Positions 16,593 to 24,785 are shown, numbered from the stretch's first letter. The stretch is DNA of 64,000 nucleotides from Pseudomonadota bacterium (GCA_023423535.1 JAFAFL010000095.1:62001-126000), one strand, 5' to 3'. Notes: a model not told the origin generated them from the letters alone. A program made the numbers and translations.

Positions 16593-18134
16593 CTACAGGA
16601 GCTCAGCGCGCAGGCGTTCCGCGGCCTGGGCCATGACGCCCAGCTTCGCTTCCGCGATGCGCGCGCCGGTGACGGGGTTGTCCGCGAAGGTGGCGAAGCC
16701 GCAGTCGGGCACGAGCCACATCCGCCCCGCGCCCAGGATCTTCGCCGCCGCACGTCCGCGCTCGACGACCTCGTCCACGGTCTCGATGCGCGCGTGCTTC
16801 TGGTTCACCACGCCCACGCCGATGCGCCGGTCCTCGGGCAGTCCGGCGAGGATCGCGAGGTCTCCCGCGCGCGGCGTGCAGGCCTCGAGCAGGTAGGTGC
16901 CCACCGGGATCCGCCGCAGCGTGGAGACCAGCGGGGAGTAGTCGCCGGAGAGCGCGGCCGACTCGTCCGGGGTCCAGTTGCCGCGGCACATATGCAGCGC
17001 GGTCCGCTCCATCGGCACGCCCTGTAGCGTCGCCTCGAGCAGCTCCAGCGCGAAGCCGAGCTCCGTCTGGGGATCCTTCTTCTCGCTCAGCGCGCCGCAC
17101 ATGAAGGAGCGGCCACCGGAGGGACGTCCGTGCACGACCTCGGTGAGCACCGGCTCGTCGAGCTGCACGATCGCCGCGCCCGCAGCGAGCAGGTGGAAGA
17201 TCTCCTCGCGCAGGAGCCGCGCGATGTCCGCGCCCAGCTCCTCGCGCGACGCGTAGGCCTGATCACTCCAGCACTCCATCCACATGGTGCGGGTGAGCAG
17301 GTAGGGCCCCGGCAGCGCGACCTTCACCGGCCGCTTCGTCACCGTCTGCGCGAAGGCGAGCTCGTGGCCCACCAGCGGCCTCGTCCGCGCGAGCCGTGCG
17401 AACACCGCCGGGTGCCGGACCCTGTCCGCGGGCACGTCGAGGTTGTCGAGGCTCTTCTGCAGCTCCTCCGGGTGCTCCACCAGCGGGAGCAGGTCGGTGA
17501 GGGGCACGAGCTGCGTGCCCTCGAAGCGCATCCCCACGAAGGACGAGTAGCTGTCCCGCCGCTGCTCGCCGTCGGTCACCACGTCCACGCCCGCGCGCTC
17601 CTGCGCGTCGATCGCGAGCCGCACCGCATCGTCCGCGGTGGCCTGGAAGTCGTCGTCGGAGAGCCGGCCCTCGAGACGATCGTGCAGCGACTGCAGGAGC
17701 CAGCGCGGCCTCGGCCAGCTCCCCACGCCCATCACCGACAGCGGCCGGATGGGTGGGACGGAGACCGGTTCGGGAAGCGGGCCCGCTTCAGTGACCGGCG
17801 AGGCCTTCACGACCTCGACGCGCGCGCGCACCGGAGCGGGCGCAGCAGTCCTTTCGGCCCGGGCGTCTCTCGCGGAGAGCGGCCCGCGGGAGACGAGGAA
17901 GCTCAGCTGCCGGCCCTCCTTCGTGAGCGAGACGAGCTCGTTCCCCGTCATGCGGCACCAGGAGGGGAGGTCGCCCTCCACCGAGGACTCGGTGGAGCGG
18001 ACCTCGAGGAGCTGACCGCCGCGCAGCGGATCGATGCTGCGACGGATGAGCAGCAACAGGCCGCTGCCGCAGTCGAGGTCGCCGCCATCGACCACGGCGT
18101 CGGCGGAGAAGAGGTGGGCCGGGCTGGGTTCCAT
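16593..18134 (-). CDS. TusA-domain fused to MetE-type zinc methyltransferase
   Basis: A 513-residue fusion. Residues 10-80 form a TusA-like sulfur-carrier domain with a retained Cys at C22 (CGSG instead of CPxP). After a Pro/Val-rich linker, residues 130-513 match the catalytic half of cobalamin-independent methionine synthase: DGEQRRDSY at 188-196, zinc ligands H381 and C383 (HMCRGNW), probable E417, and C478 (VPDCGF). The N-terminal folate-binding half of full MetE is missing, as in core-MetE proteins. ATG 18134 lies two bases after the DsrE stop. It may methylate or demethylate a thiol or a TusA-bound persulfide; this is inference. Confidence 0.82.
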   Translation of the reverse strand: MEPSPAHLFSADAVVDGGDLDCGSGLLLLIRRSIDPLRGGQLLEVRSTESSVEGDLPSWCRMTGNELVSLTKEGRQLSFLVSRGPLSARDARAERTAAPAPVRARVEVVKASPVTEAGPLPEPVSVPPIRPLSVMGVGSWPRPRWLLQSLHDRLEGRLSDDDFQATADDAVRLAIDAQERAGVDVVTDGEQRRDSYSSFVGMRFEGTQLVPLTDLLPLVEHPEELQKSLDNLDVPADRVRHPAVFARLARTRPLVGHELAFAQTVTKRPVKVALPGPYLLTRTMWMECWSDQAYASREELGADIARLLREEIFHLLAAGAAIVQLDEPVLTEVVHGRPSGGRSFMCGALSEKKDPQTELGFALELLEATLQGVPMERTALHMCRGNWTPDESAALSGDYSPLVSTLRRIPVGTYLLEACTPRAGDLAILAGLPEDRRIGVGVVNQKHARIETVDEVVERGRAAAKILGAGRMWLVPDCGFATFADNPVTGARIAEAKLGVMAQAAERLRAELL

Positions 18135-18136
18135 GG

Positions 18137-18499
18137 CTAGTACGAGATGCTCGGAGCGCCGTCGCTCATGAACTCCACCAGCTTCGCGCCGCCGACGATC
18201 ACCGCGCCGTCGATGACCTGCGTCTCGTCGAGCGCGCGCTTCTTCCAGCAGGGCGAGCAGAGGAAGATCCGGCCGCCGGCCTTGACGAAGTTCGCCATCA
18301 GGTCGCGCAAGGGCGCGAAGCCCTCCTCGTGGATGTCGTCCGCGTAGCCCTTCACGCCGAGCCGCACCGCCTCGGTGGAGAGGAAGACCACCGTCTCCTT
18401 GTCGGAGGCCACCGCCGCGTTGGCGACGACGAAGCCCAGCGTGGCCCTGTCGGTGTCCTCCTTCGCGCACGTCAGGCTCACCACGAACTTGCCAGCCAT
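18137..18499 (-). CDS. DsrE-family sulfur-relay protein
   Basis: A 120-residue DsrE-fold protein. It has C11 near the first strand and a CSPC motif (C81, C84) before WKKR, the position where DsrE-like proteins hold their active Cys. Members take persulfide sulfur from, or pass it to, TusA-type carriers. It starts one base after the stop of the zinc-ribbon/TusA gene and ends two bases before the TusA-MetE gene, so all three are probably co-translated. The ATG at 18499 is preferred to a form 16 codons longer that overlaps the upstream gene. Confidence 0.85.
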   Translation of the reverse strand: MAGKFVVSLTCAKEDTDRATLGFVVANAAVASDKETVVFLSTEAVRLGVKGYADDIHEEGFAPLRDLMANFVKAGGRIFLCSPCWKKRALDETQVIDGAVIVGGAKLVEFMSDGAPSISY

Positions 18500-18500
18500 C

Positions 18501-19106
18501 TCACTGCTCCTTCCGACGACGGATGTCGTACTGCGGGTGTTCGGCACGCACGAGCGCGTGACCGGTCATGGCGCACCACGCGGGGATGTCCTCGCGGGCG
18601 CCGGGATCGAGGGCGCGGATCTGCAGGACCTCCAGCGGTCCCATGCTCCGAAGGCGCAGCCGCAGCTCCATCACCAGCTCGCCGCAGCCCATCTCGCCCG
18701 CGTCCCAGAAATGGTCGGGCTCGTCGGAGGCGAGCCGAAGCAGGGCGCGGTCACCGAGCACCGTCGGCTCCGCTTCCTGCGTCAGCGCGGCGGGCTCCGA
18801 GCCCTCGAGCCGCGTGCACTCGACCCAGGCCTCGTCGTAGCAGGCGCGGCGGCGGAACCACTCGGCGAGGTGCCGGCACAGCGCGGCGCTCTCCTGCTCC
18901 AGCTCCGCGGCGAGGCAGCGGAGGCAGAGCGGCGCGGTCCGGAAGCCCGCGCCGATCGACATGAGGCACTCGTGCGCGGTCACGCTTTGCTCACAGTGCG
19001 CGCAGGGCTCCCCTCTCGCTGATCGCACCGCCTGGACGAGCACGCGGGTGCGCTCGCTCGTCTCTACCGGGAGGCGCTCGGGAACGAGGGGAGGGGCCGC
19101 GGACAT
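18501..19106 (-). CDS. Zinc-ribbon protein with C-terminal TusA-like domain
   Basis: A 201-residue protein. Two CxxC pairs (C35/C38 and C61/C64), with several more Cys and a His between, suggest a zinc-binding N-terminal half. Residues 135-195 repeat the TusA pattern, with the sulfur-accepting Cys at C141 (GCGELV), then EDIPAWCAMTGHALV. I know no named family with this layout. It opens the minus-strand operon, with DsrE, TusA-MetE and OsmC following. The zinc half may recruit a partner while the TusA half carries sulfur; this is inference. Confidence 0.75.
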   Translation of the reverse strand: MSAAPPLVPERLPVETSERTRVLVQAVRSARGEPCAHCEQSVTAHECLMSIGAGFRTAPLCLRCLAAELEQESAALCRHLAEWFRRRACYDEAWVECTRLEGSEPAALTQEAEPTVLGDRALLRLASDEPDHFWDAGEMGCGELVMELRLRLRSMGPLEVLQIRALDPGAREDIPAWCAMTGHALVRAEHPQYDIRRRKEQ

Positions 19107-19139
19107 GGCCGGCCACGTTGCAGGCCGGGTGCCACAGTG

Positions 19140-19156
19140 CCGATAGGACACATCGG
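19140..19156. promoter_or_regulatory. Inverted repeat upstream of the minus-strand sulfur operon
   Basis: CCGAT and ATCGG flank a 7-base spacer, 34-50 bp upstream of the zinc-ribbon/TusA start at 19106. Its right side reads CATCGGT, the same half-site as in the palindrome at 12576-12592, though the arms are arranged in the opposite order. It may let the LysR protein control both arms of the locus. No activity is shown by sequence alone. Confidence 0.4.
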
Positions 19157-19219
19157 TAGAGGCGATGGATGTCCCGGCGCGTGACCGGCTGCCGCGCTCT
19201 CGCACGCAAGCGTTGCGGG

Positions 19220-19235
19220 GCCGCGCAAATGCTGC
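19220..19235. repeat. GCGCAAA-type intergenic motif, single copy
   Basis: GCCGCGCAAATGCTGC lies in the gap between the sensor-kinase stop and the zinc-ribbon/TusA operon. It matches the pattern GCYGCGCAAANNNTGC also found upstream of nirK. A related element (GCACGCAAGCGTTGC) lies a few bases away, at about 19202-19216. Function unknown. Confidence 0.35.
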
Positions 19236-19248
19236 CGCGAACGCTGGC

Positions 19249-20442
19249 TCAGGCCGCGGGCAGCTTCACCGTGAAGGTGCAGCCGCGGTCCGGCTCGTTG
19301 GCGAACTCGACCGTGCCGCCGTGCGCTTCGACGATCTGCCGGCACAGGTAGAGGCCCAGCCCGAGCCCTCCGAAGTGCCGCGACGGCACGCCGCGGACGA
19401 ATCGCCCGAAGACCTGATCGGCCACGTCGTCGGCGATCCCCGTGCCGTGGTCGCGCACGCAGAGCACCGCCTCCTCCGCCTGCCGCGAGAGCGAGACCCG
19501 CACCGGCTGCCCCTGGCCGTACTTGAAGGCGTTGGAGAGCAGGTGGGTGACGACCTGCTCGAGCCGCAGCCGGTCTGCATTCACCGGCACGTTTTCCGGC
19601 GCATCGACCGTCACCGCGCAGCCCGAGCCGGCCGCGACCTCGGTGAGCGAGTCCACCACGCCGGTGACGACCTCGCGGAGGTCCAGTGGCTCGGGCGCGA
19701 GCTGAAGCGTCCCGCTCCCCAGCCGCTGGACGTCGAGCAGCGTCTCCACCAGTTGCACGAGCCTTCGGGTGCTCCGGAGCGCGCGCGAGGCTGCGGCCGA
19801 CTCACCGCTCGCCGCGAGCCCGTGAAGCTGAAGCCGCAGCGCGGTGAGCGGGGTGCGAAGCTCATGCGCGGCCACGCTGATGAACTCGTCGCGCACCGCG
19901 ACCGCGGCCTGCGCCTCTTCGATCCGGCGCTTCAGCTGCCCGAGCAGCTCCACGTTCTCCATCGCCACCGAGGTGAGGTCGGCGAGCGCCTGCAGCAGCC
20001 CCACCTCCTCCTCGGTCGGCGGCCGCTGGTGCGCCCAGTAGTTCCCGATGGCGCCGATCGGCGCACTGGGCCGGATGGGCACCATGGCGAGACTCTTCAC
20101 GAAGGTGGGCCGGTACGCGTCGTGAGGGATGCGCGGGTCGGCGTAGATGTCCTCGATCACCGCGGCCTGCCCGTGCCGCATCGCCCAGCCGCTGATGCAG
20201 GTGGTCATGGGAAAGCGCCGGCCCTTCCACAGCGGCGCCACCGCGTTCTCCTCCGCGTAGAAGCAGTGGTCCCCGTCGCGCAGCACGAAGGTCGCGCCAT
20301 CCGCGCCGGTCAGCTCGCGCGCCGCCAGCCGGACCGTCTCCATGATCCCCTCGAGGTCTCGCGACAGGGAGAGCTCCCGCGCCGCCGCCACCAGGCGGGC
20401 CGCAGCGGGAGGAAGCGGGAGGGAGGGCTGGGCGACGTTCAT
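19249..20442 (-). CDS. GAF-domain sensor histidine kinase
   Basis: A 397-residue soluble kinase. Residues 15-160 form a GAF domain (GADGATFVLRDGDHCFY, then TTCISGWAM), followed by a HisKA dimerisation helix with HELRTPLTALRLQLH and a catalytic domain with NAFKYG, DHGTGI and GGLGLGLYL boxes. There is no membrane helix, so it senses a cytoplasmic or diffusible signal. GAF domains of this form appear in kinases for light, redox or small molecules; the ligand is not deducible. No response regulator is adjacent. AAGGA lies upstream of the chosen ATG. Confidence 0.88.
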   Translation of the reverse strand: MNVAQPSLPLPPAAARLVAAARELSLSRDLEGIMETVRLAARELTGADGATFVLRDGDHCFYAEENAVAPLWKGRRFPMTTCISGWAMRHGQAAVIEDIYADPRIPHDAYRPTFVKSLAMVPIRPSAPIGAIGNYWAHQRPPTEEEVGLLQALADLTSVAMENVELLGQLKRRIEEAQAAVAVRDEFISVAAHELRTPLTALRLQLHGLAASGESAAASRALRSTRRLVQLVETLLDVQRLGSGTLQLAPEPLDLREVVTGVVDSLTEVAAGSGCAVTVDAPENVPVNADRLRLEQVVTHLLSNAFKYGQGQPVRVSLSRQAEEAVLCVRDHGTGIADDVADQVFGRFVRGVPSRHFGGLGLGLYLCRQIVEAHGGTVEFANEPDRGCTFTVKLPAA

Positions 20443-20572
20443 GGCGTGTCCTTGATGCTCGAGCCCATGGCGGATCTCTAGCCGCCGGCCAGCGGAACTC
20501 GCAACGCGCGGCGCGCCATGGCGCTGCACGCGGGCGTCCTCTTCGTTGCGCCTCTTCCGCGGACAGCGCAGC

Positions 20573-22018
20573 ATGCCGTCCTACATGTCCGTGAGCGTGC
20601 CTCCAGGCTCTCCGTCCGGTCGGTCCGCCCTGAGCACGGAGCTCCCCACGCGCTCGCAGCGCAGCTCGGAGCTCGCGGAGCGGGCCTTCGAACGGACCTC
20701 GGGCGCGCCGCTGGTGCAGGGCAACTCGGTACGGGTGCTGAAGGACGCGCGGGAGAACTACCCGGCGTGGCTCGCGGCGATCGAGCGCGCTCGGCGGACG
20801 GTCTTCTTCGAGAACTACATCATCGAAGAGGACGAGGTCGGCCGGCGCTTCGCCGAGGCGCTCGCGTCGAAGGCGCGCGAGGGCGTGAAGGTGCTGCTCC
20901 TGCGCGACTGGGTGGGCTCGCGCTCCACCGCGTCCTCCTCGTTCTGGCGAGGCCTCGAAGCGGCCGGCGTGCAGCTGCGCGTGTTCAACCCGTTCCGGCT
21001 GACGAGCCCCTTCGGTTGGGTGAGCCGCGACCACCGCAAGATGCTCAGCGTGGACGGAGATGTCTCCTTCGTCTCCGGGCTCTGCGTGAGCCAGCGCTGG
21101 GACACCTGGCGGGACACCGGCGTGGAGGTGCGCGGCCCGGCGGTCGCTTGCGTGGAGCGCGCCTTCGCGCAGGTCTGGGGCACCACCGGGGCGGCGCTGG
21201 ACGAGGCCCTGCTCACCCCGCTCGAAGACATCCCGCGTGCCGGCGACGTCGCGCTGCGCGTGGTGGCGAGCGAGCCCGAGTCCACCGACCTCTTCCGGCT
21301 CGACCAGATGATCGCCGCTGCGGCGCAGCGCACGCTCTGGCTCACCGACGCGTACTTCGTGGGCTTCGCGCCCTACGTGCAGGCGCTCCGGGCCGCGGCG
21401 CAGGCGGGCGTGGACGTGCGGCTGCTCGTGCCCTCCACCTCGGACCTGCCCCTGCTCAGCCCTCTCTCTCGCGCGGGTTACCGGCCGCTGCTCGAAGCGG
21501 GCGTGCGCATCTACGAATGGAACGGGCCGATGATCCACGCGAAGAGCGCCACCGCGGACGGGCGCTGGGCGCGGGTCGGCTCCACCAACCTCAACCTCGC
21601 CTCCTTCATCGGCAACTACGAGCTCGACGTGGCGATCGAGGACGAGGGCGTGGCCCGCGCGCTGGAGGCGGACTACCTCGAAGACCTCTCCCACAGCACC
21701 GAGATCCTCCTCACGCCCGCGCGGCGGCTTCGCGCCGAGCGTCCGAGGTCCCGACGGCCGCACTCCTCGCAGCGCCACCGGCCTCGCGTGGGCGTGTACC
21801 GCTTCGCCCGGGCCGTGCGCACCGCCGCGGCGTCGGGAACGCGGGTCCTCGGCGCGGTGGAGACTGGCATCGAACGCGCGCTGGCGCTGACGCTCGTGGG
21901 CCTCGCGGCGGTGGGCATCCTCTGGCCGAGGGTGCTGGCCTGGCCGCTCTCGGTGGCGGCCCTCTGGTTCGCCTTCGCGCTCGCGCTCCGGCACTACCGG
22001 CGGAAGCGGCGGCGCTGA
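20573..22018 (+). CDS. Phospholipase D-family protein, probable cardiolipin synthase
   Basis: A 481-residue protein with two HKD motifs: DHRKMLSVDGD and IHAKSATADGR followed by GSTNLN. This is the layout of ClsB-like cardiolipin synthases, which join two phosphatidyl groups at the membrane. About 50 C-terminal residues are hydrophobic and end in a basic tail, so a C-terminal membrane anchor is likely instead of the usual N-terminal one. ATG 20573 (MPSYMS) is preferred; an ATG 27 bases upstream is possible. It diverges from the sensor kinase gene by 130 bp. Confidence 0.85.
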   Translation: MPSYMSVSVPPGSPSGRSALSTELPTRSQRSSELAERAFERTSGAPLVQGNSVRVLKDARENYPAWLAAIERARRTVFFENYIIEEDEVGRRFAEALASKAREGVKVLLLRDWVGSRSTASSSFWRGLEAAGVQLRVFNPFRLTSPFGWVSRDHRKMLSVDGDVSFVSGLCVSQRWDTWRDTGVEVRGPAVACVERAFAQVWGTTGAALDEALLTPLEDIPRAGDVALRVVASEPESTDLFRLDQMIAAAAQRTLWLTDAYFVGFAPYVQALRAAAQAGVDVRLLVPSTSDLPLLSPLSRAGYRPLLEAGVRIYEWNGPMIHAKSATADGRWARVGSTNLNLASFIGNYELDVAIEDEGVARALEADYLEDLSHSTEILLTPARRLRAERPRSRRPHSSQRHRPRVGVYRFARAVRTAAASGTRVLGAVETGIERALALTLVGLAAVGILWPRVLAWPLSVAALWFAFALALRHYRRKRRR

Positions 22019-22064
22019 CTTTCGACTCCCCACCCGGCCCTCTTGACCGCGGCGGCTGCCGGCA

Positions 22065-22098
22065 CTAATTAACCGAAAGGCTAATTAACCAAGTGGTT
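22065..22098. promoter_or_regulatory. ArsR operator: direct repeats and AACCA-TGGTT palindrome
   Basis: CTAATTAACC occurs twice (22065-22074 and 22081-22090), spaced by six bases. The second copy runs into AACCAAGTGGTT (22087-22098), an inverted repeat with a two-base centre. This A/T-rich island is unusual in so GC-rich a region. It lies 35-68 bp upstream of the ArsR start, where such regulators bind to repress their own promoter. The TTAACC elements may also hold the promoter. Confidence 0.6.
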
Positions 22099-22132
22099 CA
22101 TCACGGACCCCGTGAAGGCAGGACGCGCACCC

Positions 22133-22516
22133 ATGACCTCTGACTCCCTCGACGCGGTGTTCTCGGCGCTGTCGGACCCGACGCGTCGGGCGATCCTCGC
22201 GCGGCTCTCGGAAGGGGAGGCGGCGGTGCAGGAGCTCGCCGAGCCCTTCGACATGAGCCTCCCCGCCATCTCCAAGCATCTGAAGGTGCTCGAGCGCGCC
22301 GGGCTCATCGTTCGCGGCCGCGAGGCGCAGTGGCGGCCGTGCCGTCTGGAGGCCGCACCGCTGAAGGACGCCTCGGACTGGATCGCCGGCTACCGCCGCT
22401 TCTGGGACGAGAGCTTCGACCGCCTCGACGGGTACCTCGCGGAGCTGCAGGCCACGCAGAAGAAGAAGACCCAACCGAAGAAGGAGAGCCGTCATGAGCG
22501 CAGTCGGAAGAAGTGA
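22133..22516 (+). CDS. ArsR/SmtB-family repressor
   Basis: A 127-residue winged-helix regulator (FSALSDPTRRAILARLSEGE, then LSLPAISKHLKVLERAGLI-like helices). It lacks the Cys metal sites of arsenic- or zinc-sensing members and matches the subgroup encoded with SRPBCC/AHSA1 proteins. The ATG at 22133 is chosen over one 21 bases upstream. Its Lys-rich C-terminus overlaps the SRPBCC gene by 23 bases, so the two are co-transcribed and probably autoregulated through the upstream repeats. Confidence 0.87.
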   Translation: MTSDSLDAVFSALSDPTRRAILARLSEGEAAVQELAEPFDMSLPAISKHLKVLERAGLIVRGREAQWRPCRLEAAPLKDASDWIAGYRRFWDESFDRLDGYLAELQATQKKKTQPKKESRHERSRKK

Positions 22517-22952
22517 TCCCACCGCGGATCGCGTGATCGTGCAGGAGCGTCTCTTCGACGCGCCGCGCGCGCTGGTGTGGAAAGCGTGGACGAAGCCGGA
22601 GCTGCTCGCGCAGTGGTGGGGCCCGAAGCAGTTCACGCTGCCCGAGTGCGAGGTCGACTTCACCGTCTGCGGCCGCTACCGCATGGTCATGCGCGCGCCC
22701 GACGGCACCGACCACCCGTTCCACGGCCGCTACGAGGAGATCGTCCCGAACGAGCGCATCGTCTTCGCCGCGATCATCGAAGGTCCGCCCCGCGTCGAGG
22801 TGACCACCCGCGTCACCTTCGTCAGCGAGGAGAACGGAAAGACGCGGCTGACGGTCGTCCAGTCCACGCCCTCGGATCCGAACGTCGCAGAGGGCCAGAC
22901 CGCAGGCTGGAGCGCGAGCCTGGAGAAGCTCGGCGCGATGCTGAAGGCCTAG
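22494..22952 (+). CDS. SRPBCC (AHSA1-like) ligand-binding protein
   Basis: A 152-residue START-like protein with the AHSA1 family pattern: RLFDAPRALVWKAWTKPELLAQWWGP, then GRYRMVMRAPDGTDHPFHG and a C-terminal WSASLEKLGAML helix. These proteins have a deep hydrophobic pocket and are typically paired with an ArsR regulator, as here. The ligand is unknown. Its stop overlaps the end of the convergent cysteine synthase gene by four bases. Confidence 0.87.
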   Translation: MSAVGRSDPTADRVIVQERLFDAPRALVWKAWTKPELLAQWWGPKQFTLPECEVDFTVCGRYRMVMRAPDGTDHPFHGRYEEIVPNERIVFAAIIEGPPRVEVTTRVTFVSEENGKTRLTVVQSTPSDPNVAEGQTAGWSASLEKLGAMLKA

Positions 22953-23971
22953 ACGGCCTGGACCGAGGCCGCGGAGAGTGGCTTCACCTCGAGGCCCCGC
23001 TGCGCGAGGAACCCGCCGTCGAACACCTTCGACGCGTAGCGGCTGCCGTGATCGCAGAGGAAGGTGACGATCCGCAGCCCGCGTCCCCGCTCCTCGCGCG
23101 CGATCTCCCACGCGGCGCGGACGTTCAGCGCGGAGGACGTGCCCACCACGAGCGCGTCCTCCCTCGCGAGGTGGTAGAGCATCTCGATCATCGCCTGGTC
23201 GCTCACCCGCCGCGCCTCGTCCACACGGGCGCGGCGGAAGTTCTCGGTGAGCCGCATGATGCCGATGCCTTCGGTGATGGAGGAGCCGGAGCCCTCCATC
23301 TTCCCCTCGCGCACCCGGCAGTAGAGCCCGCTGCCCGGCGGATCCGCGAGCACCACGCGCAGCTTCGGGTTCTTCTCCTTCAGGTAGCGCGACACGCCGC
23401 CCAGCGTCCCGCCCGAACCCACCGCGCTGACGAGCACGTCGATGCGCCCTTCGCACTGTGCCCACAGCTCCGGGCCGGTGGTCTCGTAGTGGTAGTCGGC
23501 GTTCGCGGTGTTCTCGAACTGGTTCACCCAGAACCAGCCCCTCTGCTCGGAGAGGATCCGCGCCCGGTGGTAGAAGTGCGCCTCGTTCGCGAAGGGCACG
23601 ACCGGAACGCGGATGACCTCCGCGCCCATCGCCTCGAGCAGCTCGTATTTCTCGCGCGCCTGGTTGTCCGGCATCGTCACCACCACGCGGTAGCCGCGCT
23701 CGCGACCGAGCAGCGCGAGCCCGATGCCGGTGTTTCCCGCGGTGCCCTCCACCAGCGTGTCGCCGGGACGGATGCGGCCCTCGCGCTCCGCCGCGCCGAT
23801 CATCCCCTTCGCCGCGCGGTCCTTCACGCTGCCGCCGGGGTTCATGAACTCGGCCTTCCCCAACAGCTCGTTGCCGGTCTGTGCCGACAACGAGCCGATG
23901 CGGAGGAGCGGCGTGTTTCCCACCGCGTCCCACAGCTGGCCGGCGGGTGGAGGCGTGCGCGTGTGCGTCAT
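22949..23971 (-). CDS. PLP-dependent cysteine synthase family enzyme
   Basis: A 340-residue fold-type II PLP enzyme. The PLP Lys is in NPGGSVKDRAA (about residue 50), with EGTAGNTGIGLA binding substrate and SAVGSGGTLGG binding the phosphate. This fits O-acetylserine sulfhydrylase (CysK) or a close relative making cysteine or cystathionine. The C-terminus holds FLCDHGSRYASKVFD, usual for the CysK-like branch. No CBS domain is present. It lies outside the sulfur locus by 4 kb and shows no operon partner except the weak gene upstream on the same strand. Confidence 0.88.
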   Translation of the reverse strand: MTHTRTPPPAGQLWDAVGNTPLLRIGSLSAQTGNELLGKAEFMNPGGSVKDRAAKGMIGAAEREGRIRPGDTLVEGTAGNTGIGLALLGRERGYRVVVTMPDNQAREKYELLEAMGAEVIRVPVVPFANEAHFYHRARILSEQRGWFWVNQFENTANADYHYETTGPELWAQCEGRIDVLVSAVGSGGTLGGVSRYLKEKNPKLRVVLADPPGSGLYCRVREGKMEGSGSSITEGIGIMRLTENFRRARVDEARRVSDQAMIEMLYHLAREDALVVGTSSALNVRAAWEIAREERGRGLRIVTFLCDHGSRYASKVFDGGFLAQRGLEVKPLSAASVQAV

Positions 23972-23980
23972 GCCCTCAGG

Positions 23981-24679
23981 TTACGGCTTGCAGGCCTCGA
24001 CGTAGAAACGGTTCGCGTAGATGAACGGCTGCGCGGAAGGGGGCACCTGCGCCACGTGGCAGTTCGCGCCGTCGAAGGTGCCCACCGTGCACTGCCCGTT
24101 CACCGGCGAGTGGTAGAAGCCGCCGTTCCAGATGAACGCCTGGCTCCCCGGCGGGGCCGACGCGACGTGACAGTTCGCGCCGTCGAAGGTGCCGATGTAG
24201 GGACAGGCCCTCGGGCACGCGCCGTTGCAGGCACCCACGTAGTGGTTGCGCTGGTAGATGAACGGCGTAGCGCGCCAGGCCGGCACGCTGGCCACGTGGC
24301 AGTTGGCGGTGTCCCACTGGCCCACCGCGCACTGCCCGTTCACCGCCGAGTAGTAGAGCTCGTACGAGTGCCCGGTGGGGTTCAGCGTGAAGGGCTGCGA
24401 GGGCTGCGGCGGCGGGCTCGCCACGTGGCAGTTCGCGCCGTCGAACGAGCCGATGACCGGGCACTCGCCCTTGCACTGGGTACGCTGGCAGCACTCGTTG
24501 ACGCCCTGCGCGTTGAACTCGGACCAGTTGAGGTCGCGCGCGGAGAAGAGCGTCGTCAGGTAGTGGCGCGGGTTCCCGCTCCCGTTTCTGTAGAGCGTGA
24601 GGTCCACACCTCCTCGGGCGGGCGAAACCGGTCCCGGCGCCAGTGCCCTGGGGTATGAATTCTCGTCGTTGGAGCTCAA
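23981..24679 (-). CDS. Cys-rich four-repeat protein, possibly lacking its 5' end
   Basis: A 232-residue frame with four copies of a repeat: an ANCHVA core (usually DGANCHVA, once DTANCHVA), a Pro-rich link, then QPFIY or AFIW, a Tyr-rich strand and CxxG. Each has paired Cys and looks like an extracellular disulfide-bonded module. The only start is a TTG at 24679 just after an in-frame stop; there is no signal peptide or good ribosome site. Either the start is a later GTG (about 24606) or this is a remnant of a longer secreted protein. Base composition is like its neighbours. Function unknown. Confidence 0.5.
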   Translation of the reverse strand: MSSNDENSYPRALAPGPVSPARGGVDLTLYRNGSGNPRHYLTTLFSARDLNWSEFNAQGVNECCQRTQCKGECPVIGSFDGANCHVASPPPQPSQPFTLNPTGHSYELYYSAVNGQCAVGQWDTANCHVASVPAWRATPFIYQRNHYVGACNGACPRACPYIGTFDGANCHVASAPPGSQAFIWNGGFYHSPVNGQCTVGTFDGANCHVAQVPPSAQPFIYANRFYVEACKP

Positions 24680-24785
24680 AATGTTGTCCGCCGCTGAACT
24701 TTTGGGGGCTCGAGCGCCGTCGCGTCACCCCCAGTGCTCTGCGGTTCGGCTGGCCACGCCGCGCGCGCGCGTGAATGTTCGGCGC

